From assembly GCA_019234815.1 (NCBI GenBank), contig JAFALA010000039.1, positions 1 to 64,000 of the forward strand: a stretch of 64,000 bases of DNA, written 5' to 3'. This DNA is from Burkholderiaceae bacterium. GTDB taxonomy: Bacteria > Pseudomonadota > Gammaproteobacteria > Burkholderiales > Burkholderiaceae_C. The notes beneath the pieces were generated by a model that worked only from the letters and a program-made list of their open reading frames with translations, was not told the DNA's origin and ran no database searches. The translations under genes were made by a program, and so were the position numbers. Position 1 is the stretch's first letter; the number at the start of each line of letters is the position of its first letter. Below are positions 11,483 to 20,476 of the stretch, one piece after another.

Positions 11483-13519
11483 ATGAATAAGAAATTTCAT
11501 GCCGTGGCACTCAGCGCCATGATGTTGGCCCTGCTGAGCGCCTGCGGCGGTGGCGGCGGCTCCAGTGGATCCAGCGGCTCGGCCGCCACGGCCACGCCGT
11601 CCAGCGTCAATGTTCAAACCATGCTCAGCGACGCCGCTTCTGAGGATTGGTCCAACATCAGCGTGAACGTGCTGGCGATCAACTTGGTCGACGCCAACAA
11701 CAACCTCACGCCCATCACGCTGCCCAGCTCACCCTACAACGTCAACCTGACGCAACTGGACAATCTGGCCGAGATGATCAACGGCACGACGCTGGCCAAC
11801 AGCACCGCCAGCCCGATCACCTACACCGGCGTTCAACTGGTCATCAGCGCCAACCCAGGTGACGTGGGGCTGACGGTATCGGGTAACCCGGAGTCCGGCT
11901 TCCCCGTCGCGGCCGGCACCATCGTTCCGTCAGGCCAAATTCAAATCCAGGGCGCCAGCGGATCGAGCGGCAGCCAGACGGTCACCATTCCGGTCAACTT
12001 CGCCAGCCCGCTCGTCATTCCCGCCGCCAGCGCCAATCCGAGCACGGGCACGGTGGCGCCGATCAATATCGAATTCGATCTGGCCAACCCAGCCTTCATC
12101 ATCGGCCACACCGTCGCGGGCAGCGGCAGCATCGGTGCCAGCACGATCTGGGCCGTCAACTTCAACGGGCCGGTCCACCACAAGCCCATTGGCAGCGTGA
12201 CGAACCAAGTCCTGCGCCACATGTATGGCAGCGTGACGTCGGTTTCGACCGACAACCTGACACTGAACATCGACCGCGCCACGCCGACGCTTCCGCTGGT
12301 CTCTCCCGAGACCGCCCAGATCAGCACGCAGGCTCTGGCCATCAAGGTGGACGCTGCCAATGGCACGCTGTTCTACAACCTCGATGCCGCCAAACCAGTG
12401 GCTCCCAGCACCATCAAGGACTTCTCCTCGGTCAGCAGCATCCTGGCTGCGGGCGAATTTGTCCGGGTCGCCGCGCGCTACCAGCAGGACGGCAGCCTCG
12501 TGGCCACCCGCATCTATGCGTCGAGCACCTTCAACACCGTGTTCATCAGTCCTGAAGGGCACGTGCTGCATGTGAACCCGAACACCAACACGATCACGGT
12601 GGACAACGCCTCCGGCAAACCCGTGAAAGTACAGGTCACGAGCAACACGCAGTTCTTCTTCCGCACCCCCACCAGCGGCCTGGCGGACAGCACCCCCATC
12701 GGCACCGGTACCGGCTTCCTGGCGTCCAAGTACCTGGCCCGCGGCTTCAAGGTGCACCTACAGGTGGTGGACCCGCTGGCCAGCCCCTTGCAGGCGCAGA
12801 CGGTGGACATCGAGTCGGCGCCCTATGAAGGCACGATCTCCAACGTCGTGCAGGGCAGTTCGTTCGACATCACCAAGGCCTTTGCAACGGCCGCGGACGA
12901 CTACACGGACCTGGTCTTGAACTTCATCAGCTCGGGCACCGGCAATGGCGTGGATGCCAGCGGCAATCCGGTGACCGGATTCAAGTATTGGAATTTCGCC
13001 TACCCGACGCAATACACGCTGGATCCGACCGAATCGAGCTTTGCCCAGCTGGTGGGTCAAAGCGTCAACTTCGGCGGCACGGCGGGCGCGGCTCCCGTTT
13101 ACGGCATCACGCACGCCGTCTGGGGCTCCACCGGCGCCTCGACGACGGGTTGGCTGGCCCCCTCCGTGGTGCTCATGCCCTTGACCCTGCCCAAGGGCAC
13201 GGTGGCCTCCGGCCTGGTGGCTTCGGCCAACGCCGGCATCTCGACCTTTGGATTGAGCGTCAAAGGCGGCAGCACGCCCGTCAACGTGAACGTGAATGCC
13301 AACGCGGGTTCCGCCACCCTGGTCTATCAGGTCGATCGCAGCAACGGCGTCGTGACGGTCTCTCCGATCGACATCACGACATCCGGCGGCATGAACGCCC
13401 TGACCACCAACCTCGCGATAGGCGCTCGCGTGGATGTGTCAGGCATCCCGCAGGGCAACAACACCAACGCAATGGCAGCCTACGTGTTGAAGTACTACAC
13501 CGGCACCCAACCCGAGTAA
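11483..13519 (+). CDS. Large surface/periplasmic lipoprotein, DUF4382/DUF5666-like
   Basis: 678 residues. The start ATG 11483 has AAAGGA five bases upstream; an ATG two codons earlier overlaps that site. A clear lipoprotein signal (MNKKFHAVALSAMMLALLSAC) places the acylated Cys at residue 21, followed by a Gly/Ser linker. Residues about 45-230 resemble DUF4382 and residues about 320-480 contain beta-rich repeats like DUF5666 (EGHVLHVNPNTNTITVDN). The rest is beta-strand-rich, low in Cys and rich in Ser, Thr and Asn, typical of exported proteins. Function unknown; probably anchored in the outer membrane facing the periplasm or surface. It stands alone between terminators. Confidence 0.85.
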   Translation: MNKKFHAVALSAMMLALLSACGGGGGSSGSSGSAATATPSSVNVQTMLSDAASEDWSNISVNVLAINLVDANNNLTPITLPSSPYNVNLTQLDNLAEMINGTTLANSTASPITYTGVQLVISANPGDVGLTVSGNPESGFPVAAGTIVPSGQIQIQGASGSSGSQTVTIPVNFASPLVIPAASANPSTGTVAPINIEFDLANPAFIIGHTVAGSGSIGASTIWAVNFNGPVHHKPIGSVTNQVLRHMYGSVTSVSTDNLTLNIDRATPTLPLVSPETAQISTQALAIKVDAANGTLFYNLDAAKPVAPSTIKDFSSVSSILAAGEFVRVAARYQQDGSLVATRIYASSTFNTVFISPEGHVLHVNPNTNTITVDNASGKPVKVQVTSNTQFFFRTPTSGLADSTPIGTGTGFLASKYLARGFKVHLQVVDPLASPLQAQTVDIESAPYEGTISNVVQGSSFDITKAFATAADDYTDLVLNFISSGTGNGVDASGNPVTGFKYWNFAYPTQYTLDPTESSFAQLVGQSVNFGGTAGAAPVYGITHAVWGSTGASTTGWLAPSVVLMPLTLPKGTVASGLVASANAGISTFGLSVKGGSTPVNVNVNANAGSATLVYQVDRSNGVVTVSPIDITTSGGMNALTTNLAIGARVDVSGIPQGNNTNAMAAYVLKYYTGTQPE

Positions 13520-13549
13520 GGCCCTGGGTCGCGACGCCGCACCCGACAT

Positions 13550-13576
13550 GCCCCGGTCCAAGCCGGGGCTTTTTCT
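13550..13576 (+). terminator. Intrinsic terminator of the lipoprotein gene
   Basis: GCCCCGG (13550-13556), loop TCCAAG, CCGGGGC (13563-13569), then TTTTTCTT. Confidence 0.9.
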
Positions 13577-13706
13577 TGCCCAGGAGGATTTCGGTCGCTC
13601 AAACTCGAATGCCCCAGTCATTTGTCTGTCTTGCGACTGAGGTCACAATCAGCGGCGACACTGGCCGCCCGCATTGACCCAATGCGGCATCTGCTCCGGA
13701 GCCCTC

Positions 13707-15818
13707 ATGCCCCAAGACGTGCTGCCCTTTCCCTACCTGTTGCCCAGCCTGGACGCCGAAGCCACGCGCCAGCAGATCCGCCAGGCATTCCATGCTTCGT
13801 TCGACCGCTACGAACAGTTGTTCGAAGTGCTGCAGGGCGACGCGGCGTATTACGAAAAGCCCATTGCGCTGCGCCACCCGCTGATTTTCTACTTGGGCCA
13901 CACGGCCACGTTCTTTGTCAACAAGCTGGTGCTGTCCGGCTTGCTCACCCGGCGCATCAACCCCGAATTCGAATCGATGTTCGCCGTCGGCGTCGACGAA
14001 ATGAGCTGGGACGACTTGAACGAGGCGCGCTACGCATGGCCCGCGGTGGAGGCCGTGCGCCACTACCGCACGCTGGTGCGCCAGGCCGTCGACGACGTGA
14101 TGCAGAAGCTGCCGCTGACGCTGCCCATCGCCTGGGAGCATCCGTGGTGGGTGCTCCTGATGGGGATCGAGCACGAACGCATCCACCTCGAAACCTCCAG
14201 CGTGCTGATACGCCAGCATCGCCTCGACAAAGTGCGCCCGCACCCGGCCTGGGCGCCTGGCCGAGTCAGCGGTTCCGCGCCGCGCAACGACATGGTCGAG
14301 ATCCCGGCCACCACCCTGCACCTGGGGCGTGATCGCCTCGATCCCCTGCTGTACGGCTGGGACAACGAATTCGGCCGCCATGAAGCAGCCGTGCAGGCCT
14401 TTCAATGCAGCCGCCACCTGGTGTCCAACCAGGAATTCCTGGCCTTCGTCGAAGCCGGCGGCTACCGCGACGACAGCCTTTGGCAGGCCGAAGGTGCCGC
14501 GTGGAGGCAATTCAGCCGCGCCGAACATCCGACCTTCTGGATCAAGGACGGCAGCTCCTGGCGCTTGCGCCTGATGCTGGAAGAAGTTCCGATGCCCTGG
14601 AATTGGCCGGTCGAGACCAACTATCACGAGGCCAAGGCGTTTTGCAATTGGAAGGCCCGCGAAACCGGGCAGCCGGTGCGCCTGCCCACGGAGGACGAAT
14701 GGCATGCGCTGCGGCATTTCGCCGGCGTACCCGACCTGCCGAGCGCCGACATGCCAAACGCCAACCTGGCGCTCGCGCACGGCGCCTCCAGCGCGCCGGT
14801 CGACCAGTTCGCACACGGCCCGCTGTTCGACGTGATCGGCAACGTATGGCAGTGGCTGGAGACGCCCATCTATCCCTTCGAGGGATTCGAGGTCCATCCC
14901 GTCTACGACGACTTCACCACCCCCACCTTTGACGAAAGGCACAACCTGATCAAGGGCGGCTCCTGGATCTCGTGCGGCAACGAAGCCTCGCCGCTGTCGC
15001 GCTACGCCTTCCGGCGCCATTTTTTCCAGCACGCAGGCTTTCGCTATGTGGCCTCGGACGCGCCGGCGCAGCCGCCCGCCTCGCACTATGAAACAGACCG
15101 CCTGGTCTCCGAATACATCGAATTCCATTACGGCGACGAGTACTTCGGCGTGGCCAACTTCCCGCGCAGCCTGGCTCAACTGGCGGTGCAGGCCATGGGG
15201 CACAAACCGGCTCGCAAGGCGCTGGACCTGGGTTGCGCCACGGGCCGCGCCAGCTTCGAGCTGGCGCGCCACTTCGACCACGTGACGGGGCTGGACTTCT
15301 CGGCCCGCTTCGTCGGCGTCGCCACGCAGCTGCGTGAGCAGGGAACGCTACGCTACACGCTGGTCGACGAAGGCGAACTGGTCTCGTACAAGGAAGCATC
15401 GATGGCGCGCCTGGGCCTGCGCGACGTGGCGGGCAAGACCGAGTTCTATCAAGCCGACGCCTGCAACCTCAAGCCGGTGTTCACGGGGTACGACCTGGTG
15501 CTGGCGGCCAATCTGATCGACCGTCTCTACAACCCGGCCAAATTCCTGGGCAGCATCCACGAGCGCATCCATCGCGGCGGGCTGCTGGTCATCAGTTCGC
15601 CCTATACCTGGCTGACCGAACACACGCGCCGCGAAGACTGGATTGGCGGATTCAAGAAGGACGGTGAAAACTTCAGCACGCTGGACGGTCTCAAGGCCTT
15701 ACTGGGCGCACACTTCCGCCTGGTGCAGGGACCGCAGGCGGTGCCCTTCGTGATCCGCGAGACGCGGCGCAAGTTCCAGCACACGCTGTCGGAGCTGAGC
15801 ATCTGGGAGCGCATCTGA
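13707..15818 (+). CDS. ovoA: OvoA, 5-histidylcysteine sulfoxide synthase / mercaptohistidine methyltransferase
   Basis: 703 residues from ATG 13707, preceded by GGAG at five-base spacing; a more upstream ATG (13674) lacks a ribosome site. Domain order is that of OvoA. The N-terminal DinB-like domain carries the iron ligands HERIHLE at residues 156-162 (HX3HXE). A formylglycine-generating-enzyme/sulfatase-modifying fold spans about residues 190-445. A C-terminal Rossmann SAM methyltransferase opens with ALDLGCATGRA near residue 505. The first two domains join cysteine to histidine C5 with O2 and Fe(II); the last N-methylates the mercaptohistidine, giving ovothiol after C-S lyase action. No OvoB lyase gene is adjacent, so that step must come from elsewhere. 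The gene is monocistronic. Ovothiol is a redox-active thiol against peroxides. Confidence 0.93.
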   Translation: MPQDVLPFPYLLPSLDAEATRQQIRQAFHASFDRYEQLFEVLQGDAAYYEKPIALRHPLIFYLGHTATFFVNKLVLSGLLTRRINPEFESMFAVGVDEMSWDDLNEARYAWPAVEAVRHYRTLVRQAVDDVMQKLPLTLPIAWEHPWWVLLMGIEHERIHLETSSVLIRQHRLDKVRPHPAWAPGRVSGSAPRNDMVEIPATTLHLGRDRLDPLLYGWDNEFGRHEAAVQAFQCSRHLVSNQEFLAFVEAGGYRDDSLWQAEGAAWRQFSRAEHPTFWIKDGSSWRLRLMLEEVPMPWNWPVETNYHEAKAFCNWKARETGQPVRLPTEDEWHALRHFAGVPDLPSADMPNANLALAHGASSAPVDQFAHGPLFDVIGNVWQWLETPIYPFEGFEVHPVYDDFTTPTFDERHNLIKGGSWISCGNEASPLSRYAFRRHFFQHAGFRYVASDAPAQPPASHYETDRLVSEYIEFHYGDEYFGVANFPRSLAQLAVQAMGHKPARKALDLGCATGRASFELARHFDHVTGLDFSARFVGVATQLREQGTLRYTLVDEGELVSYKEASMARLGLRDVAGKTEFYQADACNLKPVFTGYDLVLAANLIDRLYNPAKFLGSIHERIHRGGLLVISSPYTWLTEHTRREDWIGGFKKDGENFSTLDGLKALLGAHFRLVQGPQAVPFVIRETRRKFQHTLSELSIWERI

Positions 15819-15990
15819 ATGCATGCCAGACGCGGCACGGCGGGCTGCGAAAGAGATCCGTCATCAAACTTGATCAATGATGATGTTCACCGCGCACCCG
15901 AGGTCCCCAGGTTGACCGGCCGCCCGCAATCCTGAACACTTGCAACCTGTTTCTTGCCCCACCCTTGTTCAACCTCACCAGGAATCAACC

Positions 15991-16443
15991 ATGAATGTTG
16001 TGCGCCTTTCCGTGTCATTCGCTGCCAGCCTGATGCTGTCGTCCGCCTGCCTGGCCCAACAAGCGGCTTCCGCGCCCGCCGGCTCCACAGGCTTGTGCAA
16101 AGACGGCACCTACACCACCAACGCCACCAAGAAAGGGTCCTGCAACGGCCACAAGGGCGTGAAGGAATGGTATGGCGCGGCTGCGGACGCTGGCGGCAAG
16201 CCTGCTGCCAATGCCGCACCGGCCACGGCAGCACCAGCCGCTACGGCAACCGCCAAGGCCGCGGCCGCCACCGCCCAGGCGCCCGGCGGCGGCGCGGGCC
16301 AGGTCTGGGTCAACAGCAGCAGCAAGGTCTACCACTGCCCGGGCACCAAGTACTATGGCAAGACCAAGGAAGGCGAGTACATGACCGAAGCCGCAGCCAA
16401 GGCCGCCGGCAACCACGCGGACCACGGCAAGTCGTGCTCCTGA
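15991..16443 (+). CDS. Secreted DUF3761-like small protein
   Basis: 150 residues from ATG 15991 with AGGAA upstream. A Sec signal peptide covers residues 1-22 (LMLSSACLAQQ, cleavage likely after ALA/AQ). The mature protein begins with a conserved Cys-containing segment, GLCKDGTYTTNATKKGSC then NGHKGVKEWYG, as in DUF3761 proteins. An Ala/Pro-rich linker follows, then a second Cys region (VYHCPGTKYYGKTKEGEY) resembling the short domains found in secreted proteins of this class, and a final Cys. The four Cys residues could form two disulfides in the periplasm. Function unknown. Freestanding gene between ovoA and the flagellin-like gene. Confidence 0.8.
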   Translation: MNVVRLSVSFAASLMLSSACLAQQAASAPAGSTGLCKDGTYTTNATKKGSCNGHKGVKEWYGAAADAGGKPAANAAPATAAPAATATAKAAAATAQAPGGGAGQVWVNSSSKVYHCPGTKYYGKTKEGEYMTEAAAKAAGNHADHGKSCS

Positions 16444-16503
16444 GGCTCGCGCCTGAAGCTGCTGCCGTGATTTATTGCTGAAGTTCCAGCGCTGGCAAGG
16501 ACG

Positions 16504-16530
16504 TTGGCCCCTCCCACAGGGGTGGGCCAA
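16504..16530. other. Imperfect hairpin before the flagellin-like gene
   Basis: TTGGCCCCTCCC and GGGGTGGGCCAA pair over 10 of 12 positions around ACA. No T tract follows, so it is more likely a leader structure or weak terminator of the DUF3761 gene than a canonical terminator. Confidence 0.35.
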
Positions 16531-16570
16531 TTGCCTAAAATATGTGTAGTCGGAACCCCATGGACAGGCC

Positions 16571-17344
16571 ATGAACGTCGGCAGCAGCATCCCAGCGTCA
16601 AACGTGCCTTGGACAGCGTCCATAGGCGCCAGTGGCCTGATCAACAACCCGGCCGAGACCTCGCAACTGGTCACCCTGGATGCGCAGGCGTCCTCCACCA
16701 CCGCGGCCATCAGCAACATCGGCAATGGCTTGTCGCTCACCAGCACCGCGGGCGGCGCACTCGGGCAGATTTCAGACGCCCTGCAGCAGATGCGGGCCCT
16801 AACGGTCCAGGCCGGCGACGGCATCTACAACGCCGCCGATCTGCAAGACATTCAAAACCAGATCAACGGTCTGGGCCAGACCATCAACCAACTGGCAGGC
16901 GGGGCGCAATTCAACGGCCAATCGCTGCTCACCGGCAATTACAGCACCTCGATCCAGACGGGACCCGATGCCGGGCAGTCGCAAACCGTGAGCCTGGGCA
17001 ATGCCACGGCGGGCGGGCTGGGCGTTTCCAATCTGAATATCTCGGGCAGCGGGGGGCAAACTGCCGCCTTGAACGCCATCGACCAGGCCCTGTCGTCGGT
17101 CAGCTCGCAACAAGCGCAGATCGGCGCCACGCAGACGGCGCTGCTGGCCACGTCGGCGGACCAGAGCAGCAACTACGCGGCCTTGGCCCAGAGCGCTTCG
17201 CAGGACATGGATGGCGGCTTTGGTACCCGCATGGCCACCATGCAGCACAACGCACTGCTGCAGCAAATCGCCATCCGGATGCAAAACATGTACGAGTCCA
17301 ACAGCAGCAACGTGCTGGGCCTGCTGAACGGTGTCTCGGCCTGA
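16571..17344 (+). CDS. Orphan short flagellin-like protein
   Basis: 257 residues from ATG 16571. The middle matches the flagellin D0/D1 core: ISNIGNGLSLTSTAGGALGQ, then LQQMRALTVQAGDGIYN and INQLAGGAQFNGQSLLTG (residues about 40-125). The C-terminal helix NALLQQIAIRMQNMYESNSS then VLGLLNGV resembles the flagellin C-terminal D0 end. Typical flagellins are 350-500 residues and start MAxxINTN; here the N-terminus is atypical and the variable D2/D3 region is almost absent. No export, hook or motor genes are present, so this is an orphan. It could be a minor filament or filament-associated protein, or a decaying copy. It ends six bases before the convergent Nudix gene. Confidence 0.75.
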   Translation: MNVGSSIPASNVPWTASIGASGLINNPAETSQLVTLDAQASSTTAAISNIGNGLSLTSTAGGALGQISDALQQMRALTVQAGDGIYNAADLQDIQNQINGLGQTINQLAGGAQFNGQSLLTGNYSTSIQTGPDAGQSQTVSLGNATAGGLGVSNLNISGSGGQTAALNAIDQALSSVSSQQAQIGATQTALLATSADQSSNYAALAQSASQDMDGGFGTRMATMQHNALLQQIAIRMQNMYESNSSNVLGLLNGVSA

Positions 17345-17350
17345 CGCGCT

Positions 17351-17818
17351 TTATCCCGGACCGGCTTCAAAACGGTCCGCAAACCTGGCGATCAGCTCGC
17401 GCAAACCTTCATCTGCCGCCAAAGCAAGCGCCTGGGCGGGCGACAGCCATTGGCAATCGCGCTGCAGCCTCTCGGGCCAGTTCTTTCTCTGGCGGAGGAC
17501 CTGGAGGGCGAACACCCGCATCTCGCAAGGCACGGTGCGGTCTTCCAGTTCCAGCCGCTTGTTGTAAACATAGACGCCAACAGCCTTGCGGCTCACCTCG
17601 CCTTCCAGTCCCGCTTCCTCATAGGCCTCGCGCGCGGCGGTCTCGGAAGGCTTCATGCCCTTGATGGGCCAGCCTTTGGGAATGATCCAGCGCCGCGTCG
17701 TGCGCGACGTGATAAGCATGATCTGCAAGCCCTGCTCGGCATCCAGCCGATAAGGCAGGGCGCCGTACTGCTGCCTGAGCGCCGGTACGGATGAAAGGCT
17801 CTTGCCGCTCGAACTCAT
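17351..17818 (-). CDS. Nudix hydrolase
   Basis: 155 residues from ATG 17818. The Nudix fold is marked by WIIPKGWPIKGMKPSE, then TAAREAYEEAGLEG, containing the REUxEExG core that binds Mg2+. The first Glu of the textbook box is replaced, as is common in the subgroup with PKGWP(I/M)KG. Members cleave nucleoside diphosphates linked to other groups; the subgroup sometimes acts on diphosphoinositol or dinucleoside polyphosphates, but the substrate cannot be told here. It is the last of three minus-strand genes after a CysB-type regulator and a small membrane protein (34-base gap), likely one transcript. Confidence 0.88.
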   Translation of the reverse strand: MSSSGKSLSSVPALRQQYGALPYRLDAEQGLQIMLITSRTTRRWIIPKGWPIKGMKPSETAAREAYEEAGLEGEVSRKAVGVYVYNKRLELEDRTVPCEMRVFALQVLRQRKNWPERLQRDCQWLSPAQALALAADEGLRELIARFADRFEAGPG

Positions 17819-17852
17819 GGGTTCATCTCGCGTTCCGACGTCATGTGGGGCC

Positions 17853-18161
17853 TCACTTGAACAGCTGCTTGAGCGCCGAGCCTGCAAACTGCTGGACATG
17901 GGCTTGGATGACATCGAAGTTCGTGCCGCCGCCGCCCTTCTCATCCACCACGTCGGGCGCTTCCAGCTCGATGTTCCGGACCACGATCGCGTCGCTGGCC
18001 ACGGTGCGGAGATCCAGCGTCGCCGGCGCGCCGAAGGCCTGGCTACCATATTGCTCAATAGCCGCCTTGATGCGCTCGTCTAGATTGTTATGAACCCACA
18101 CCGCCGCAGCCACTGCCGCCAACAGCAGCAAGCCCGCGCCCATCAGGAACTTTCGTCTCAT
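17853..18161 (-). CDS. Small AsmA-like inner-membrane protein
   Basis: 102 residues from ATG 18161, which opens with MRRKFLMGAG and one hydrophobic segment (residues 6-24), a signal anchor. The stretch after it (NNLDERIKAAIEQYGSQAFG and PATLDL) resembles the beginning of AsmA/DUF748-type proteins, which span the periplasm near the outer membrane. Those proteins are many times longer, so this is either a naturally short relative or a remnant. Sits between the CysB-type regulator and the Nudix gene on the same strand. Confidence 0.65.
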   Translation of the reverse strand: MRRKFLMGAGLLLLAAVAAAVWVHNNLDERIKAAIEQYGSQAFGAPATLDLRTVASDAIVVRNIELEAPDVVDEKGGGGTNFDVIQAHVQQFAGSALKQLFK

Positions 18162-18237
18162 GGGCCTATTCTGACCGAAATCCGGCAGCCTCCCGGCGGC
18201 ACGGATCCGCCCAGCGCATGCGCGAGCAGGCTTCGGA

Positions 18238-19179
18238 TCAGGCGCTGACAAGCTCCCGCGACTGCTCGACCACCGCGCGCGTCAACGGTGCGGCGAAGGT
18301 GGCGATGAAGTCGTAGATGTAGTCTCGCAAATACACGTCGCGGCGCACGGCGAGACGGGTCATGTTGTCGGCGAACAGATGTCTCGCGTCGATGGAGGCC
18401 AGGTGCTTGTCGCGCTCCTCGTCGTAGGCGATGGCCGCCACGATGCCCACGCCCAGGCCAAGCTCGACATAGGTCTTGATGACGTCGGCGTCCATGGCCA
18501 CCAGCACCAGATCGACATCCAGCCCCGCCTTCGCAAAGGCCTGGTCGATGTGAGAGCGGCCGGTGTAGCCGGTTTCGTAGGTGATGATGGGAAACTGCGC
18601 CAGCCGCTCCAGGCTCAAAACCTGACCCTGCGCCGCTTCCCGCGCGAGCGGATGGCCGGGCGGCGTCAGCACGGTATGCGTCCAGCGATAGCAAGGCAGG
18701 GCCACCAGCTCGCTGTATTGCGTCAGCGCTTCAGTGGCGATGCCCACATCGGCTTCGCCGTCGAGCAGCATGCGCGCAATCTGCTGCGGCGAGCCCTGGT
18801 GCATGTGCAAGGTCACGTCGGGATGCTGCAGGCGGAAGTCCCGCACCACCGGCGGCAAGGCATAGCGCGCCTGGCTGTGCGTGGCCGCAATGCGCAAATT
18901 GCCGCTGCCCTTGCTGGCGAAATCGGCGCCGGCCTGGCGCAGGCTGTCGGCGCCGCGCAGCAATTGTTCGACAATGGGCAAGACCTGACGGCCCGGCTCC
19001 GTCAGCCCGGTCAGACGCTTGCCGGCGCGCACGAAGATCTCGACGCCCAGCTCATCCTCCAACTCGCGAATCTGCCGGCTGACGCCGGGCTGCGAGGTGT
19101 GCAAGGCGAGCGCCACGTCCGTGAGATTGAAATTGCGGCGCAAAGTTTCACGAACCGATCTGAGCTGCTGAAAATTCAT
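18238..19179 (-). CDS. cysB: LysR-family regulator, CysB type
   Basis: 313 residues from ATG 19179. N-terminal winged helix-turn-helix (residues 1-60; NLTDVALALHTSQPGVSRQI) with CysB-specific wording, then a periplasmic-binding-protein-like effector domain (AATHSQARYALP, the sulfate/acetylserine pocket region of CysB and Cbl). CysB proteins control sulfate uptake and cysteine synthesis in response to O-acetylserine. It is divergent from chrA, with a 15-bp palindrome in the 88-base gap. Chromate enters cells through sulfate transporters, so control of chrA by a CysB-type protein is plausible. Whether this is the genome's main CysB or a dedicated local paralogue cannot be told. Confidence 0.85.
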   Translation of the reverse strand: MNFQQLRSVRETLRRNFNLTDVALALHTSQPGVSRQIRELEDELGVEIFVRAGKRLTGLTEPGRQVLPIVEQLLRGADSLRQAGADFASKGSGNLRIAATHSQARYALPPVVRDFRLQHPDVTLHMHQGSPQQIARMLLDGEADVGIATEALTQYSELVALPCYRWTHTVLTPPGHPLAREAAQGQVLSLERLAQFPIITYETGYTGRSHIDQAFAKAGLDVDLVLVAMDADVIKTYVELGLGVGIVAAIAYDEERDKHLASIDARHLFADNMTRLAVRRDVYLRDYIYDFIATFAAPLTRAVVEQSRELVSA

Positions 19180-19236
19180 GGATATACCGAGGAGTTTGAA
19201 AATCGTCCCAGTGTGGGAGTCTGCGTGGCATGCTTA

Positions 19237-19251
19237 AGTTGTAAAACAACT
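19237..19251. promoter_or_regulatory. Candidate operator between cysB-type regulator and chrA
   Basis: Perfect inverted repeat AGTTGT-AAA-ACAACT in an AT-rich stretch, 16 bases before the chrA start codon. Its length and symmetry fit a LysR-family binding half-site pair. Binding by the adjacent regulator is inference. Confidence 0.5.
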
Positions 19252-19267
19252 ATTTATTAATTTGCTT

Positions 19268-20470
19268 ATGCAAATATCAAATAAAAAGTCCAGCCTGGCT
19301 GTGTTCCTGGCGTTCTTGAAGCTGGGCCTGACGGCCTTCGGCGGTCCGGTGGCGCATCTGGCCTATTTCAGGGCAGAGTTCGTGGGCAAGCGCCAGTGGC
19401 TGGACGACGCGCGCTTTTCCGACCTGGTCTCGCTGTGCCAGTTTCTACCCGGCCCCACGAGCAGCCAAGTGGGCGCGGGCATCGGGCAGATGCGTGCCGG
19501 ATGGCCCGGTGCCGTGGCCGCCTGGCTGGGGTTCACCCTGCCCTCGGCGTTCCTGATGACCCTGCTGGCCATGGGCCTGGCCCATTTCAGCCACCCGGCC
19601 GTGACGGGGGCCCTGCACGGCTTGAAGCTGCTGGCCCTGGCCGTGGTGGCGCAGGCCTGCTGGAGCATGGCCAAAACCCTGTGCCCGGACGCCCTGCGTG
19701 CTGGCCTGGCGGTATTGAGCACCTGCCTGTGCCTGCTGTGGCCATTCGCCAGCACGCAGCCCTTTGCACAACTGGCCGCCCTGCTGGCCTGTGCCGCGCT
19801 CGGACTGAAATTCATACCCGCGGATCCGGCCTCTCCCCTGCAGCATCAAGGAGGGCCGACGCGACGCGCGGCGCTGCTGGCCCTGGCACTGTTCGTGGTG
19901 CTGGCGCTGGGCTTGCCGGCCTTGGCTCGCATCGAGGCATCGCCGGCATGGCAAGCCTTGGGCGGCATGTTCCGCGCCGGGGCCATGGTCTTTGGCGGCG
20001 GCCACGTGGTGTTGCCCTTGCTGCAGACGGCGGTGGTGCCCAACGGCGTGGTGAGCGCCAACGACTTTCTGGCGGGCTACGGTCTTGCCCAGGCCATGCC
20101 AGGGCCCTTGTTCAGCTTCGCGGCCTACCTGGGGGCCTTGCTGCCGGGACCCTGGGCCGGGCCGGTCGGCGCACTGCTGTCCTTGCTGGTCATTTATGCG
20201 CCGGGCATGTTGCTGCTCTGGGCGGCCTGGCCCTTCTGGGAAGGCCTGCGCTGCAGCCGCGCGCTGCGCTCGGCACTGGCCGGCGTCAACGCGGCCGTGG
20301 TCGGCATCCTGCTGGCGGCGCTCTACACGCCGATCTGGACCACAAGCGTCGGCAACAGCCGCGATTTCTGCCTGGCCCTGGGCGCGCTGGCCTTGCTCAG
20401 TCGGACGCGCACGCCGCCGGCGCTGGTCATGCTCGCATGCGTGCTCGCGGGCATGGCGTGGCTGGGGTAA
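19268..20470 (+). CDS. chrA: Chromate transporter ChrA, two-domain form
   Basis: 400 residues from ATG 19268 (a TTG two codons earlier is possible; no strong ribosome site for either). The protein has two homologous CHR domains: the first begins FLKLGLTAFGGPVAHL and includes ARFSDLVSLCQFLPGPTSSQ, and the second has MFRAGAMVFGGGHVVLPLL (near residues 235-255) and GLAQAMPGPLFSFAAYLG. Ten or more hydrophobic segments are visible. ChrA exports chromate from the cytoplasm using the proton-motive force, giving resistance; length matches the long-chain form. It is divergent from a CysB-type regulator and converges with an outer-membrane protein gene six bases away. Confidence 0.92.
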   Translation: MQISNKKSSLAVFLAFLKLGLTAFGGPVAHLAYFRAEFVGKRQWLDDARFSDLVSLCQFLPGPTSSQVGAGIGQMRAGWPGAVAAWLGFTLPSAFLMTLLAMGLAHFSHPAVTGALHGLKLLALAVVAQACWSMAKTLCPDALRAGLAVLSTCLCLLWPFASTQPFAQLAALLACAALGLKFIPADPASPLQHQGGPTRRAALLALALFVVLALGLPALARIEASPAWQALGGMFRAGAMVFGGGHVVLPLLQTAVVPNGVVSANDFLAGYGLAQAMPGPLFSFAAYLGALLPGPWAGPVGALLSLLVIYAPGMLLLWAAWPFWEGLRCSRALRSALAGVNAAVVGILLAALYTPIWTTSVGNSRDFCLALGALALLSRTRTPPALVMLACVLAGMAWLG

Positions 20471-20476
20471 AGCCTG

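Noticed and set aside
16504..16570. Possible sigma-28 promoter for the flagellin-like gene
   Set aside because: TAAA followed by a loose CGGAA match is too weak against the TAAA-N15-GCCGATAA consensus to report.
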